Positions 8,066 to 17,777 of a stretch of DNA of 64,000 bases are shown piece by piece. The stretch is taken from positions 1 to 64,000 of the forward strand of contig NZ_JAMHFY010000023.1 in NCBI RefSeq assembly GCF_023897015.1, written 5' to 3'. Numbering within the stretch: position 1 is the stretch's first letter; each line of letters starts with the position of its first letter. This stretch comes from Desulfosporosinus nitroreducens (GTDB lineage Bacteria; Bacillota; Desulfitobacteriia; Desulfitobacteriales; Desulfitobacteriaceae). The translations under genes were made by a program, and so were the position numbers. Below the pieces are notes generated by a model. That model was not told where the DNA came from and did no database searches. It was given only the letters and a program-made list of their open reading frames with translations.

Positions 8066-9703
8066 TTATGCCATGAACATTTTAACATCATCTTCAACAG
8101 TGGAGATGCCTGCAATACCGAAGTTTTCAACTAAAACTTTGACCACATTCGGAGACAAGAAACCCGGAAGGGTTGGTCCTAAGTGAATGTTCTTTACACC
8201 TAAGTGGAGCAGGGCCAGTAACACGATGACTGCCTTTTGCTCGTACCAGGCAATGTTATAGGAGATAGGAAGTTGGTTAATATCATCGAGCCCGAAGACT
8301 TCTTTGAGTTTTAAAGCGATTACGGCTAAGGAATAGGAATCATTACATTGTCCTGCATCGAGCACTCTTGGAATACCGCCGATGTCCCCAAGGTTCAGTT
8401 TATTGTATTTATATTTAGCACATCCTGCCGTTAGGATCACAGTGTCCTGAGGCAGAGCTTTCGCAAAATCGGTGTAATAGTCACGACTCTTCATGCGGCC
8501 GTCACAGCCTGCCATAACGAAGAAACGCTTAATCGCTCCTGATTTGACGGCATCTACGACTTTATCAGCCAGTGCCATAACTTGATTGTGGGCAAATCCT
8601 CCAACGATTTCGCCAGTTTCAATTTCCGTTGGGGCTGGACAGCTCTTGGCATGGGCAATCAAGGCGGAGAAATCTTTGGCCTTTCCGTCTGCGCGGTCAG
8701 AGATATGCTTAACCCCTTCAAATCCGACTACCCCAGTTGTGTAGATGCGATCTTTGTAGGATTCTTTCGGAGGAACGAGGCAGTTGGTGGTTAAGAAAAC
8801 CGGGCCGTTAAAGGAGTCAAATTCTTTGTCTTGTTTATACCAAGCATTGCCGTAGTTGCCGACAAAATTGTCATACTTCTTGAAGGCCGGGTAGTAATGG
8901 GCTGGGAGCATTTCTCCATGAGTATAGACATCTACGCCTGTTCCTTGGGTTTGAATGAGCAATTCCTCCAGGTCTTTCAGGTCATGGCCGCTGATCAGAA
9001 TAGCCGGATTGTTTCTGACTCCAATGTTAACTTTGGTGAGTTCTGGGTTTCCGTAAGTTGTAGTGTTGGCTTGATCTAAAAGGGCCATAACGTTCACACC
9101 GTATTTCCCTGCTTCCAGGACAAGCGCCACCAGATCACCAGCTGCCAGTGTATCATCGAGGGTTGTTGCCAAGGCTTTTTCGACGAAGGCAAAAATACCG
9201 CTTTCTTGATACTCAAGGGTATAGGCATGCTCTGCATAAGCGGCTATCCCTTTTAGTCCGTAAGTGAGTAACTCTCTGAGAGAACGGACATCCTCGTTTT
9301 CCGTGGCTAAAATGCCGACGGCAACCGCTTTAGCTTCAAATTGATCTGCAGGTACTGTCCAAGTGGCTGCATCATGCAAGACTGCTGGAATAGTGCCGCC
9401 AGCTTTGAGAATGTCTTGTTTGAGTCCTTCACGCAGGATTAGACCCTCTTGGATTCGTTCGACAAAACGGCTTCTGTCAAAATTGGCATTTGTAATCGTG
9501 CTAAAGAGGCTTTCCATGATGAATTTATCAATATCCGGTCGAGCAATACTTAGTTCACGTGCTTGAACCGCATAAGTGGCAATTCCTTTTAATGTGTAGA
9601 TTAGAAGATCCTGCAAATTAGAGACATTTTCCGTTTTCCCGCAAACCCCTTTAATCGTGCAACCGGTTCCTTTAGCTGTTTCCTGACATTGGTAACAAAA
9701 CAA
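8066..9703 (-). CDS. hcp: Hybrid cluster protein (hydroxylamine/NO reductase, class I)
   Basis: Cytoplasmic Fe-S protein that reduces hydroxylamine and, in better-studied bacteria, NO at a hybrid 4Fe-2S-2O cluster. The N-terminal cluster cysteines are Cys3, Cys6, Cys15 and Cys21. Hybrid-cluster motifs include [41 protein letters not shown] and [10 protein letters not shown]. 545 residues is normal for class I. A CRP/FNR-type palindrome about 105 bases upstream of the start is consistent with HcpR control. norC-norB elsewhere in the window makes a second NO-directed function. Confidence 0.95.
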   Translation of the reverse strand: MFCYQCQETAKGTGCTIKGVCGKTENVSNLQDLLIYTLKGIATYAVQARELSIARPDIDKFIMESLFSTITNANFDRSRFVERIQEGLILREGLKQDILKAGGTIPAVLHDAATWTVPADQFEAKAVAVGILATENEDVRSLRELLTYGLKGIAAYAEHAYTLEYQESGIFAFVEKALATTLDDTLAAGDLVALVLEAGKYGVNVMALLDQANTTTYGNPELTKVNIGVRNNPAILISGHDLKDLEELLIQTQGTGVDVYTHGEMLPAHYYPAFKKYDNFVGNYGNAWYKQDKEFDSFNGPVFLTTNCLVPPKESYKDRIYTTGVVGFEGVKHISDRADGKAKDFSALIAHAKSCPAPTEIETGEIVGGFAHNQVMALADKVVDAVKSGAIKRFFVMAGCDGRMKSRDYYTDFAKALPQDTVILTAGCAKYKYNKLNLGDIGGIPRVLDAGQCNDSYSLAVIALKLKEVFGLDDINQLPISYNIAWYEQKAVIVLLALLHLGVKNIHLGPTLPGFLSPNVVKVLVENFGIAGISTVEDDVKMFMA

Positions 9704-9806
9704 TAGATAACAACTCCTTCATTTATATTTGGCGTCCTTGTGTTTTCCTTGCGCCTTGGTTTCTTTATCCGATGAGCTAATACTATCACTATAAACGGCA
9801 CCTTTA

Positions 9807-9822
9807 TGTGATTTGGGTCACG
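9807..9822. promoter_or_regulatory. HcpR/CRP-FNR-type operator upstream of hcp
   Basis: TGTGA-TTTGGG-TCACG, a near-perfect TGTGA-N6-TCACA dyad. HcpR, a CRP/FNR relative, is known to bind sites of this form before hcp in Desulfovibrio and clostridia. The position 104 bases before the hcp start supports a promoter-region operator. The identity of the regulator is inference, since no such gene is in the window. Confidence 0.65.
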
Positions 9823-9844
9823 GTTTCATCGTGATAAATTGACA

Positions 9845-9872
9845 AAGCAAGGCGACTTTCGCCGCCTTGCTT
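9845..9872 (-). terminator. Terminator between the 9942 gene and hcp
   Basis: AAGCAAGGCG pairs with CGCCTTGCTT. It lies downstream of the minus-strand membrane-protein gene and upstream of the hcp promoter, which insulates the two. Confidence 0.65.
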
Positions 9873-9941
9873 TTAGTAACCTGTAACCTTTAAGGTCATA
9901 GATGTAAATACTTTTCATACAACTATCATTCTATTTATACT

Positions 9942-10388
9942 TTATTTGTCATCATCAAATTCCTCTTCATACTTATGCCCTCTGTGCTGATTAAATTTAT
10001 TGGCAATGAAAAAAATTGCTACAAATAGTACCAAAAATGTGGCTACGCCAGCTACTGCGTTTGGCCAGACATACAATGCTGACTCCGACATCGAATCAAA
10101 AATGGACACTGCTGATATAACCACTATGATTGTAATTATTATAATCAGATTCTTTACAGCTTGTTTCTTCCTGCGCTCACCGTAAATACTTATCTTCATC
10201 GTATGCATTCTTATAAACTGATACAGCGGGAAAAATATCATAATTACATATTCTGTAATACATTCCTGCAACTCCATTTTGAATATCATAGTCTTTACTA
10301 AAAATGATGCGACAACACCTAAAAATACTATAACGGCCATTTCACTTCTAATTTTATTTTTTGCTTGTTCAATTCTTTCATCTTGCAT
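9942..10388 (-). CDS. Hypothetical membrane protein partnered with an XRE regulator
   Basis: 148 residues with four predicted membrane helices (around 17-33, 43-60, 80-96 and 112-130), a basic loop GERRKKQ and an acidic tail EEEFDDDK. It looks like the DUF6773-type proteins usually encoded next to a short XRE regulator, though that family call is tentative. The regulator gene ends 5 bases upstream, so the two form an operon. No enzyme motif is seen. Confidence 0.7.
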   Translation of the reverse strand: MQDERIEQAKNKIRSEMAVIVFLGVVASFLVKTMIFKMELQECITEYVIMIFFPLYQFIRMHTMKISIYGERRKKQAVKNLIIIITIIVVISAVSIFDSMSESALYVWPNAVAGVATFLVLFVAIFFIANKFNQHRGHKYEEEFDDDK

Positions 10389-10392
10389 GATT

Positions 10393-10587
10393 CTATACCT
10401 CCCAAAAAATATCGTCTAATGTTTTACCTAATGTCTTGCATATAGCTATACACAACTGTAATGATGGATTAAATTTCCCGGCTTCGATCATTCCTATGGT
10501 CTGTCTCGTTACACCAACTGCTTCTGCTAATTGCTCTTGAGACATATCCAAAATAGCTCTTGCTGACTTCAATCTAAGATTCTTCAA
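10393..10587 (-). CDS. Short XRE-family HTH regulator
   Basis: 64 residues, essentially one helix-turn-helix: LDMSQEQLAEAVGVTRQTIG then IEAGKFNPSL, ending KTLDDIFWEV. This short form (YozG/Cro-like) generally represses its own operon. Upstream (10600-10650) is AT-rich with the dyad-like TGCATATTATACAATATAAT and a second TATATTGCATATT copy, a plausible autoregulatory operator. It is co-transcribed with the membrane-protein gene. Confidence 0.88.
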   Translation of the reverse strand: MKNLRLKSARAILDMSQEQLAEAVGVTRQTIGMIEAGKFNPSLQLCIAICKTLGKTLDDIFWEV

Positions 10588-10795
10588 ATGCAGCCCCCCT
10601 TACATTGCATATTATACAATATAATTATCGTTATGTAAACTATATATTGCATATTGTTAAGGGTCGTTAATTAAAAAGGTTAAAAAGGCACTCTCTTTAT
10701 TCTTTACTCTATAGGCAACTATTCTCAACAGCCAAACGAGAGCAATGCACCCTGACAATTGGATAATAACCAAGACTCCTGTGGAAACCACGCTG

Positions 10796-10846
10796 GCATT
10801 TAAGGCCATACCATTTTATAATGTAAAATGATATAGCCTTAAATGC
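10796..10846. repeat. 51-bp imperfect palindrome before the carbonic anhydrase remnant
   Basis: GCATTTAAGGCCATACCATTTTA is mirrored by TAAAATGATATAGCCTTAAATGC with only two mismatched positions and a 5-base loop. It ends 18 bases before the Shine-Dalgarno sequence of the downstream gene and is not followed by a U-run. It could be a small mobile palindrome (MITE-like) or a regulatory hairpin. Confidence 0.7.
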
Positions 10847-10876
10847 TAACTAGTTATTAAACTGGAGGAAAAGTAT

Positions 10877-11385
10877 ATATTAGATAATTACAAAGAGCCC
10901 CAAATAGCCAAAAGTGTCTATCTCGCTGATGGCTGTAAAATAAGAGGTGACGTCCACATCGATGAACAATCTAGTGTGTGGTTTAACTCAGTTATTAGAG
11001 GCGACCTCGCTAAAATTAAGATTGGAAAATGTTCTAATATTCAGGATTTAGTCGTTATTCACGTGAACCTAAATCAATCCGTGACAATCGCAGACTATGT
11101 TACGATTGGACATTCTGCTATCCTTCATGGTTGCACGATTGGTAAAGGGTCTCAGATCGGAATGGGGGCTATTATTCTTGATGGTGCCGTTATCAATAAG
11201 GAAACGTCTGTTGCCGCTGGGGCCCTTGTTCCAGAAACAAAACTTATCCCCCCCGAGTTATGCCGATGGGAGTACCCGCGCGAGTAGTAAGAGAGCTTAC
11301 AGAAAAAGAAATATCAGCCATGCGTGAAACTGCAGAACGATACATTGGCAAAGCCCAAGAGGCTATGGATGCTTTGATTCCCTAG
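10877..11385 (+). pseudogene. Gamma-class carbonic anhydrase family gene, frameshifted and without a normal start
   Basis: Left-handed beta-helix hexapeptide-repeat protein. VIHVN and TIGHSAILHGCTIG keep the three expected zinc histidines. Two lesions are visible. GGAGG at 10864-10868 is followed 8 bases later by ATA TTA GAT AAT, where homologues have M-L-D-N, so the start codon has become ATA. Near 11245-11266 the frame is lost around a seven-C run: frame one ends at EYPRE, while the expected continuation MGVPARVVRELTEKE runs from 11266 to the stop at 11385 in another frame. Only 10976-11287 is open in the first frame with a GTG. Sequencing error could explain one lesion but less easily both. 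Confidence 0.8.
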
Positions 11386-11418
11386 TGAGTGCTAGTTTTT
11401 AATCACAAGCTGAAAAAA

Positions 11419-11449
11419 TACAGCCTTCACCGCGTAAGTGAAGGCTGTA
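11419..11449. terminator. Bidirectional terminator
   Basis: Perfect 12-base stem TACAGCCTTCAC/GTGAAGGCTGTA with A-rich upstream and T-containing downstream flanks, between the convergent carbonic-anhydrase remnant and the mgtC-like gene. Confidence 0.8.
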
Positions 11450-11487
11450 TCCATCTTATACTAGTCAGAACTGCATAGGACTTTGCA

Positions 11488-12225
11488 CTACATTGAAGGC
11501 TTATTCGGCCTTTTAAAGCGCCCAAACAGACGGGTAAAAGAGCGTGGAAATGGACTTTCACTGTTACCCTCTTGTTCAGCTGAATATATCCCATCAATTT
11601 CATTGATATCCTCAATGATTTGTTCCATATTTATTTTTCGAAAGGGTGTTCTTACTTTATATTGAATAGTAGTCTTATTGTTTTCTTCATTTAATAAAGT
11701 CATTAAAATATTTTGTGGCACTATGCTGTGAGCCTCAAAAAGCCGATTTATTTCTTTTACTTTACAAGTTCCGTTGATAGCAACTACTTTTAAGGTCTGA
11801 CTGTTTCTGAAAAAATACGTTTCTACTGAGCGTTCTAATGTAATAAAAACTAACAGAGTAACAAAGAAAGCCGAGAAATAGAATCCTGCGCCTGCCGCCA
11901 ACCCGATTGCTGCAACTACCCATAGTGAAGCAGCGGTTGTTAATCCTTTAACGGACGTTCTATCTCTTAGAATAGTACCTGCTCCCAAAAATCCTATACC
12001 TGAAACGACTTGAGCAGCCAATCGAGCGGGGTCTTTATTGACTGAAACAAAATCATTGAAACCATACATTGATAAAATCATGATTAAAGCAGACCCTAAG
12101 GATACTAAGATGTGGGTTCTAAATCCAGCAGGACTATCATTTTTCTCTCTTTCAAATCCTACTACTCCGCCAAAAACACACGCCAGAAAGAGTCTCAAAG
12201 CAATCTCATATTCGGTGATATACAT
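11488..12225 (-). CDS. MgtC/SapB family membrane protein
   Basis: Inner-membrane protein with four to five N-terminal helices: FGGVVGFEREK, AGFRTHILVSLGSALIMILS, VVSGIGFLGAGTI and GLTTAASLWVVAAIGLAAG are the standard MgtC core. It is followed by a soluble C-terminal domain of about 100 residues with an ACT-like pattern. MgtC proteins modulate Mg2+ homeostasis or F1Fo-ATPase. 245 residues is typical. A GAGGTG site precedes the ATG. I see no M-box Mg2+ riboswitch in the 228-base upstream gap. Confidence 0.9.
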   Translation of the reverse strand: MYITEYEIALRLFLACVFGGVVGFEREKNDSPAGFRTHILVSLGSALIMILSMYGFNDFVSVNKDPARLAAQVVSGIGFLGAGTILRDRTSVKGLTTAASLWVVAAIGLAAGAGFYFSAFFVTLLVFITLERSVETYFFRNSQTLKVVAINGTCKVKEINRLFEAHSIVPQNILMTLLNEENNKTTIQYKVRTPFRKINMEQIIEDINEIDGIYSAEQEGNSESPFPRSFTRLFGRFKRPNKPSM

Positions 12226-12433
12226 TCTTCTATCTTCACCTCTTTCTCAGGACAAACAGTAAACTTATACATTAAACAATTATATTTTAAGTTTAATATA
12301 CTATACGATAAATCCAATTATAATTCCTTTTATTTCATCCACGGCATAATACAGTTTCTTGATAGAGCCTGATAAAAACCATGGAGTAAAGCGAACCGAT
12401 ATAATGCGTTCTTGTTAAGAAACGGCCACAATA

Positions 12434-12455
12434 AAACAGCCCTGTTGGGCTGTTT
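12434..12455 (-). terminator. Terminator of the exonuclease III gene
   Basis: AAACAGCCC/GGGCTGTTT hairpin with TGTT loop that overlaps the stop codon region and is followed on the minus strand by TTTTA. Confidence 0.8.
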
Positions 12456-13206
12456 AAAATATTTCCAAACCGACAGGGCAATGATCCGAGCCTAAGATAT
12501 CATTATAGATAACCGCGTCTTTCAACTGATCTTTGAACTCTGCAGAAACACAAAAGTAATCGATTCGCCAGCCTGCATTGTTAGTTCTGGCATTAAACAT
12601 ATACGACCACCACGTATAGGCTCCTTCTTTATCAGGATAAAAAAACCTAAATGTATCCACAAAGCCATTCTTAATAACTTCACTAAATTTGTTTCGTTCT
12701 TCGGTAGAAAAACCAGCATTCTTTCTATTAGTACTGGGATTTTTAAGGTCTATCTCCATATGAGCGACGTTTAAATCCCCACAAAATATGACCGGCTTTA
12801 GTATTTCCAGGTCTTTAACAAAGTTTAAAAAGTCTTCTTCCCACCTCATTCTATATTCCAGTCTGGCCAACCCTCTTTGAGAATTCGGTGTATATACTGT
12901 CACTACATAAAACTTTTCGAATTCCAGGGTGATTACCCTGCCTTCTTTATCATGCTCCTCTATACCTATTCCGTAGACAATATTGACTGGTTCAATCTTG
13001 GAGAAAATTGCCGTTCCTGAGTAGCCTTTTTTTTGAGCAAAATTCCAATACTGATAATACCCGTCAAGTTTAAACGGAATCTGCTCCTCCTGCACCTTTG
13101 TTTCCTGAATGCAAAATATATCGGCATTTTCTCTAGCAAAAAAATCTAAAAAACCATTTTTTACACAAGCCCGAATTCCATTGACGTTCCACGATACTAA
13201 TTTCAT
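12454..13206 (-). CDS. xthA: Exodeoxyribonuclease III / AP endonuclease
   Basis: Base-excision repair enzyme: 3'-5' exonuclease and AP endonuclease of the EEP fold. Signature segments are [40 protein letters not shown] and [12 protein letters not shown], so the catalytic Glu, Asp, Asn and His positions are present. The longest frame starts at 13284, but the protein family begins [10 protein letters not shown], matching the ATG at 13206 with AAGGGG upstream; this gives 250 residues. It is a stand-alone gene. Confidence 0.93.
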   Translation of the reverse strand: MKLVSWNVNGIRACVKNGFLDFFARENADIFCIQETKVQEEQIPFKLDGYYQYWNFAQKKGYSGTAIFSKIEPVNIVYGIGIEEHDKEGRVITLEFEKFYVVTVYTPNSQRGLARLEYRMRWEEDFLNFVKDLEILKPVIFCGDLNVAHMEIDLKNPSTNRKNAGFSTEERNKFSEVIKNGFVDTFRFFYPDKEGAYTWWSYMFNARTNNAGWRIDYFCVSAEFKDQLKDAVIYNDILGSDHCPVGLEIF

Positions 13207-13299
13207 ATATAAAATACCCCTTACTAGTTTAAATAGTTGAATTAATTCTGTGCAATATCCAATTATAGCACACCAATTAAGCAATGGGCTTCTAAACTA

Positions 13300-13977
13300 T
13301 TATCCTGCATTGTCTTTCATATTCTTTACCAGCCCTATCTGAGCTGCATAAGCAATCACTTGAGCCCTATTCTCTAGATGAAGCAGTTCAATAATTCTTC
13401 CCATATGATACTTTAACGTCCGTTCTGTAAGCCCCAAAGCTTCTCCGGCTTCCTTATAAGTAATTCCCCTGGCGACCATTTCCAGAATTTCTAATTGCCG
13501 CTCGGTCAGTTGCAGCTTCCCTCTCTTCTTCTCCTCTGATTCATTCCTAAAAAGTTTCTGCTCATGTACGCTGCTGGGTCTAAATTCTTTTAAAAACCGG
13601 TCGGCAAGGCCCGCTGATAAAGGAACCTCACCCTTTTCAAGATCAGACAACATCTCGACAAGCTCTTTGGCATTAGTGCTTTTTAATAGATAGCCTGATG
13701 CCCCATATTTAACAGCCTCAAAAAGATCGTCCTCCTCCTCCGATGTAGTGAGCATGACGATCTTAATACCCGGCATTTCAGCCTTAATCAACTTCAAGGC
13801 ATCCATTCCACTGCACTCAGGCATCATTATATCCATTAAGATGATATCTGGCTTTAATAGCCGGGCCTGTACAAGCGCTTCTTTACCATCCTTTGCCACA
13901 CCTGCAACCTTAATACCGTAGGTTTCAAGCAGGTATTGCATCAAGACAGAATTTTTCTTCATCCATCGTTTCCGCAA
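13300..13977 (-). pseudogene. LuxR-family response regulator lacking the receiver N-terminus
   Basis: The C-terminal NarL/LuxR HTH is intact (LTERQLEILEMVARGITYKE, TERTLKYHMGRI). The receiver keeps its phospho-acceptor segment ILMDIMMPE, the Thr/Ser strand IVMLTTS and the Lys switch GYLLKS. It begins at the end of alpha-1 (SVLMQYLLETYG), so strand beta-1 and the acidic pair that binds Mg2+ are missing. An in-frame TAG lies about 24 bases upstream of the only possible TTG start, and no other frame supplies the lost residues. No partner kinase is adjacent. Either a decayed gene or a phosphorylation-independent regulator; I favour decay. Confidence 0.65.
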
Positions 13978-14017
13978 GGTGGGTATGCAACATAACCCCT
14001 CTCCCTAATGGAGCGGG

Positions 14018-15655
14018 CTATTTACAAGTTTTCAAGAGACTGACTATCTTTAAGCCAAGCTCGGCCTCAAGTCGGTCTTTATGATTTGAAAAATCTATTC
14101 CGCTAATTTCTCTAATCTTCTCAAGCCTATAGAGAATTGTCTTGTAATGAATAAAGAGTTCCTTTGCTGTATGAGTTGCATTACTATTGTTTTTTAAGAA
14201 TACTTCAAAGGTATTTAATAGGTTGGTTTTATTTTCTCTATCATAAAGAATCAGATTATTAATAGATTTAGGTACAAATTCTGTTAGGTCATTGTTCACG
14301 CCTAGCTGACACAACATGCGCATTATCCCAAGTTCCGAAAAACTTATAAAAGCTTCATTCATTATTCGCCCAATGTTAATCGCATTTTTTGCTTCTCGGT
14401 AACTGTCTGCAATATCCTTAATATTAACTGCTATACTGCCTACACCTGTTGAGATATGCATCTTCGGGTATTTCTTTGCAAATAATGCTGAGATTTTAAG
14501 AAAGGCCTTTTTTATATCAGCAACGACTGGTGCTTCTCTTTTGCCTTGGGTTGGCCACAAAACATAAAGTGAATCACTGCTAATCCTCATGAAATGTTTC
14601 GTGTATTCATTGATAACATTGGCAACAGTCGAACCGACCTCAGTAATGAAATTTGTCCTCTGTTTTTTGCCTGTTAAGTAGTCATTAATATCTAGAAATT
14701 CCATTAAAACAATACAGTATGGACCTTTAAGATCCCACCCTATAATTGATGCTCGTTCCAAGGCAGTTTCTATCAAGATATTCCCGCTAATAAGAGAATC
14801 CAGTAAGTCATTCTTAAATCTTCTCTCTACTTCACTAATAGCGAACCTTTTTACAAGCTCCAGAGAGATCACTGTAGAGGCGTTTTCTAAGATAATATAC
14901 TCTATATCTGTAAGCCTTTTGTTTATTTCCACAACGACAAGGTAAGCGTTAATCTGATTTAACTGTTGAATGGGTATTACTACTTGAGTAGCTGTAATAT
15001 TATTTAAATCCGGAAAAACTACTTCCTGTCTGTAATAATAGAATTTCTCATTCAAATTTTCTCTTTGAGTACTATCCTGTACTTCACCGAATGTGGTTAC
15101 ACTATGATCCGTGGCAGCCACGGCTTTATATTCTTTATCATAGATGATAACAGGGTTGCCAATAAGCTCTTCGAGAACCCTGGATATACCTTCTAATCCT
15201 TCTCCTGCGATGACTAATTCTGTGAAATGATCTTGCACTTGCTTGTAGTACTGAAGCTTAGATACTTCTTTATTAAACAATTCCGCCATTACCGGATACA
15301 TTACATCAACAAATTTAACCTCTCTGCCCAGTTCAATGATGGGAAGACCAAATTCATCTCCGGCTTGAATAATTTCCTGAGGTATTTCCTCGACCACTCT
15401 TCCGGTTTTAATAATTAAGGCACTGACTTCTCTTTGGGCCATCTTCCTGATGTAGTCCCTAAAAGACATGATTTCATTCCGTACATTGTAAAGACTAGTC
15501 AGTAGAATTTCTCCTCCCGAAAGCCAGTCCACGATATCAGGGACTTCGATAATCGTAATACCTTTGACGATATTATTGGCACGATGCTTTCCCGCCAATA
15601 ACTTGGCCTCCCGTAATGGCCCTATCTCCATAATATCCCTTACTGTTATTTCCAT
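14018..15655 (-). CDS. pucR: PucR-family transcriptional regulator
   Basis: 545-residue regulator of purine/ureide catabolism. It has an N-terminal PucR domain (VRDIMEIGPLREAKLLAG ... IIEVPDIVDWL, residues 1-125), a central GGDEF-like/CdaR region (about 290-415) and a C-terminal PucR HTH (ELFIHYKTILYRLEKIREI). It is divergent from allA across 185 bases, with the rest of the allantoin genes next door, so control of that set is the natural inference. Confidence 0.9.
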   Translation of the reverse strand: MEITVRDIMEIGPLREAKLLAGKHRANNIVKGITIIEVPDIVDWLSGGEILLTSLYNVRNEIMSFRDYIRKMAQREVSALIIKTGRVVEEIPQEIIQAGDEFGLPIIELGREVKFVDVMYPVMAELFNKEVSKLQYYKQVQDHFTELVIAGEGLEGISRVLEELIGNPVIIYDKEYKAVAATDHSVTTFGEVQDSTQRENLNEKFYYYRQEVVFPDLNNITATQVVIPIQQLNQINAYLVVVEINKRLTDIEYIILENASTVISLELVKRFAISEVERRFKNDLLDSLISGNILIETALERASIIGWDLKGPYCIVLMEFLDINDYLTGKKQRTNFITEVGSTVANVINEYTKHFMRISSDSLYVLWPTQGKREAPVVADIKKAFLKISALFAKKYPKMHISTGVGSIAVNIKDIADSYREAKNAINIGRIMNEAFISFSELGIMRMLCQLGVNNDLTEFVPKSINNLILYDRENKTNLLNTFEVFLKNNSNATHTAKELFIHYKTILYRLEKIREISGIDFSNHKDRLEAELGLKIVSLLKTCK

Positions 15656-15840
15656 ACTGTATTGTCCTCCTGAAGTGATATCTAAAATTTCCTCACTTTG
15701 GCATATCCAAATACACTAAACTTTTTATATTAACTATATCCCAACTGGATAAAGGCCGTTCCATTCTTTTATAGTACAATAATATGTAGATAAAGTGAAT
15801 CCTTCAATAATACAAGTATTCTTAGAAATGGGGAACGTAC

Positions 15841-16365
15841 ATGAAAAGTAAAATAATAAAGGTCCAAACCCTTACCAAAGAAGCATTTGCTCCTTTTGGG
15901 CATGTGCTGATGCTTAATCCGGGGCAACCGCTAATTAAACCTGATCCCCCTCAGTTTACTGATCGAATGCCATTTTCTGTCGATGATGGGGAGGCAGAAT
16001 TCGTTTATGCTCTTTTGGAAAGGCGCGAGTTCAAATTCTCAAGTATGGAAAGACATCTGAAAGTAACTCAAGGTTTCTTCCCCCTTTATGGTGGACCTGC
16101 TATCATTACAGTAGCCCCTGCTACAGATGCGAATGACCTGGAATCATTGCCCTCTGCCAATTCAGTTAAAGCCTTTCTTTTAGAAAGCTACACTGCCTTC
16201 GTTATTAACCGAGGCGTTTGGCACGGTATGATCTTTCCGTTAGAAGAAAAGTTCGGCTACATCCTTGCAACACGCCAACAAACAACTGACGAGTCCCTTT
16301 CTCCTTTATATGATGGTGACGTTCAAATACGCAATCTAGAAACAACCTTTGAGATCATGTTATAA
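15841..16365 (+). CDS. allA: Ureidoglycolate lyase
   Basis: Cupin-fold enzyme that splits (S)-ureidoglycolate into glyoxylate and urea, the last ureide step. 174 residues is the family length. TKEAFAPFGHVL, the ERREFKFSSMERHLKVTQGF strand pair with the metal-region His, and NRGVWHGMIFPL are typical AllA segments. GGGGAACG precedes the ATG. It is transcribed away from pucR and ends in a strong shared terminator. Confidence 0.9.
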   Translation: MKSKIIKVQTLTKEAFAPFGHVLMLNPGQPLIKPDPPQFTDRMPFSVDDGEAEFVYALLERREFKFSSMERHLKVTQGFFPLYGGPAIITVAPATDANDLESLPSANSVKAFLLESYTAFVINRGVWHGMIFPLEEKFGYILATRQQTTDESLSPLYDGDVQIRNLETTFEIML

Positions 16366-16401
16366 TGTTTCTCTTTAACTTCTTGTCCTGAATTTTATTC
16401 T

Positions 16402-16454
16402 AAAATGAGGTTGCAACAAAACTTTTTCAAATTTTCTTGTTGCAACCTCATTTT
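16402..16454. terminator. Strong bidirectional terminator between allA and allC
   Basis: AAAATGAGGTTGCAACA pairs perfectly with TGTTGCAACCTCATTTT, flanked by T-runs in both directions; it serves the convergent allA and allC genes. Confidence 0.92.
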
Positions 16455-16515
16455 TTTGTACGTTTAAATCAAAGACATCCAACTTTAACATATGGATGTC
16501 TCTGACCATTGTATT

Positions 16516-17748
16516 CTATTCTGCTAATTTTAATACTGTTTGATACAAAACCTTCGCCCCCGCTGTACAATCCTCTGGGGTACTCCATTCTGCAGGATGG
16601 TGGCTAATGCCGTTTTGGGATCTAACAAATATCATCCCGATTGGACAGAGATTCACGACCTGCATTGCATCATGACCTGCACCGCTTGGCAAATGTAACT
16701 CTTTAATTCCCAATTCGCGGCAACTTTCGGCAATAGTATCAATAATTTCTGGAGAACAAGGTGCTGGAGGAACACGTTGCAAGAAATCAACCTCGAGTTT
16801 TAAACCCCTTTGAGTACAGATATCCTCTGCCTGTGACAGTATGCTTTTTTCAAGTTGTTGCGCGACTTTAATAGAAACATCACGCAGATCGACCGTAAAT
16901 TCCACCCTCCCCGGGATAATATTGATCCCACCCGGGTAGGCATGAATCTGTCCAACCGTTCCAACTGCACTCTTGGTCGCACGGGTTTCCTTTTCTACTA
17001 CACCAATAATTTGGGCCGCTGCGGCCAGTGCATCGAATCTTAAATTCATAGGGGTAGCGCCCGCATGATCCGCCTTACCCGTTACGGTTACCATCAATCT
17101 CAAAGAACTTGCAATACCTGTGACAACACCGACCTGCAAATTTTCGCATTCAAGTACTTTGCCTTGCTCCACATGAAGTTCGAGATAGGCCTTTATTTCA
17201 TCCGGTCTGCGGGAAGCTTTAAAAAACTCTTTAGGATTCATTCCACAGCTTTTCATGGCCTCGGCAAGAGAAATCCCCTCGTTATCTCTATACTCTAAGT
17301 TTTCCAATTTTAAAGTGCCTGACATCCCTCTGCTGCCCAGCAAACTGAAATTAAAGCGACAACCCTCTTCATCCCTGAAGACATATACCTCTATGGGGTG
17401 TTTAGTGCTGATCCCGTTCTCCTTCATACTCTGTAATACTTCTATCCCTGCGAGTACTCCTAAACTTCCATCGAAAATTCCACCGTTAAAAACCGAGTCC
17501 AAATGGGATCCTATAAGCACAGCAGGAGCATTAGAGTCCTCCCCTTCTTTTCGGCCTATTAGGTTTCCGACTTCATCCTCATGAACAGCTAAGCCAGCCT
17601 CTTTCATCAAGGCTTCTACCATCTTAATGGCTTGACGATCTTCCTTGGTAAAAGCCAGTCTTGTAATACCCCCATCAGGATTCTTCCCAATCTCCCCTAT
17701 GTCCAACAAATTCTTCCACAATCTATCCGCATTAATCATGTGTCCCAC
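16516..17748 (-). CDS. allC: Allantoate amidohydrolase (M20 family)
   Basis: Binuclear metal hydrolase that converts allantoate to (S)-ureidoglycine, CO2 and ammonia. Metal-site motifs are GSHLDSVFNGGIFDG, RDEEGCRFNFSLLGSRG, LELHVEQG and, near the C-terminus, SGAGHDAM. The lid-domain segment ATPMNLRFDALAAAA is typical of N-carbamoyl amino acid hydrolases, the main alternative. The neighbours allE, allA and allB favour allantoate. Start is GTG at 17748 or ATG at 17739; ribosome sites are weak for both. The allE gene ends 30 bases upstream, so allE-allC is an operon. Confidence 0.88.
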   Translation of the reverse strand: MGHMINADRLWKNLLDIGEIGKNPDGGITRLAFTKEDRQAIKMVEALMKEAGLAVHEDEVGNLIGRKEGEDSNAPAVLIGSHLDSVFNGGIFDGSLGVLAGIEVLQSMKENGISTKHPIEVYVFRDEEGCRFNFSLLGSRGMSGTLKLENLEYRDNEGISLAEAMKSCGMNPKEFFKASRRPDEIKAYLELHVEQGKVLECENLQVGVVTGIASSLRLMVTVTGKADHAGATPMNLRFDALAAAAQIIGVVEKETRATKSAVGTVGQIHAYPGGINIIPGRVEFTVDLRDVSIKVAQQLEKSILSQAEDICTQRGLKLEVDFLQRVPPAPCSPEIIDTIAESCRELGIKELHLPSGAGHDAMQVVNLCPIGMIFVRSQNGISHHPAEWSTPEDCTAGAKVLYQTVLKLAE

Positions 17749-17777
17749 AACCTATACCATAATTATTCTGTAACCCC

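Noticed and set aside
11488-12453. M-box Mg2+ riboswitch before mgtC
   Set aside because: The 228-base leader lacks the conserved ykoK core segments.
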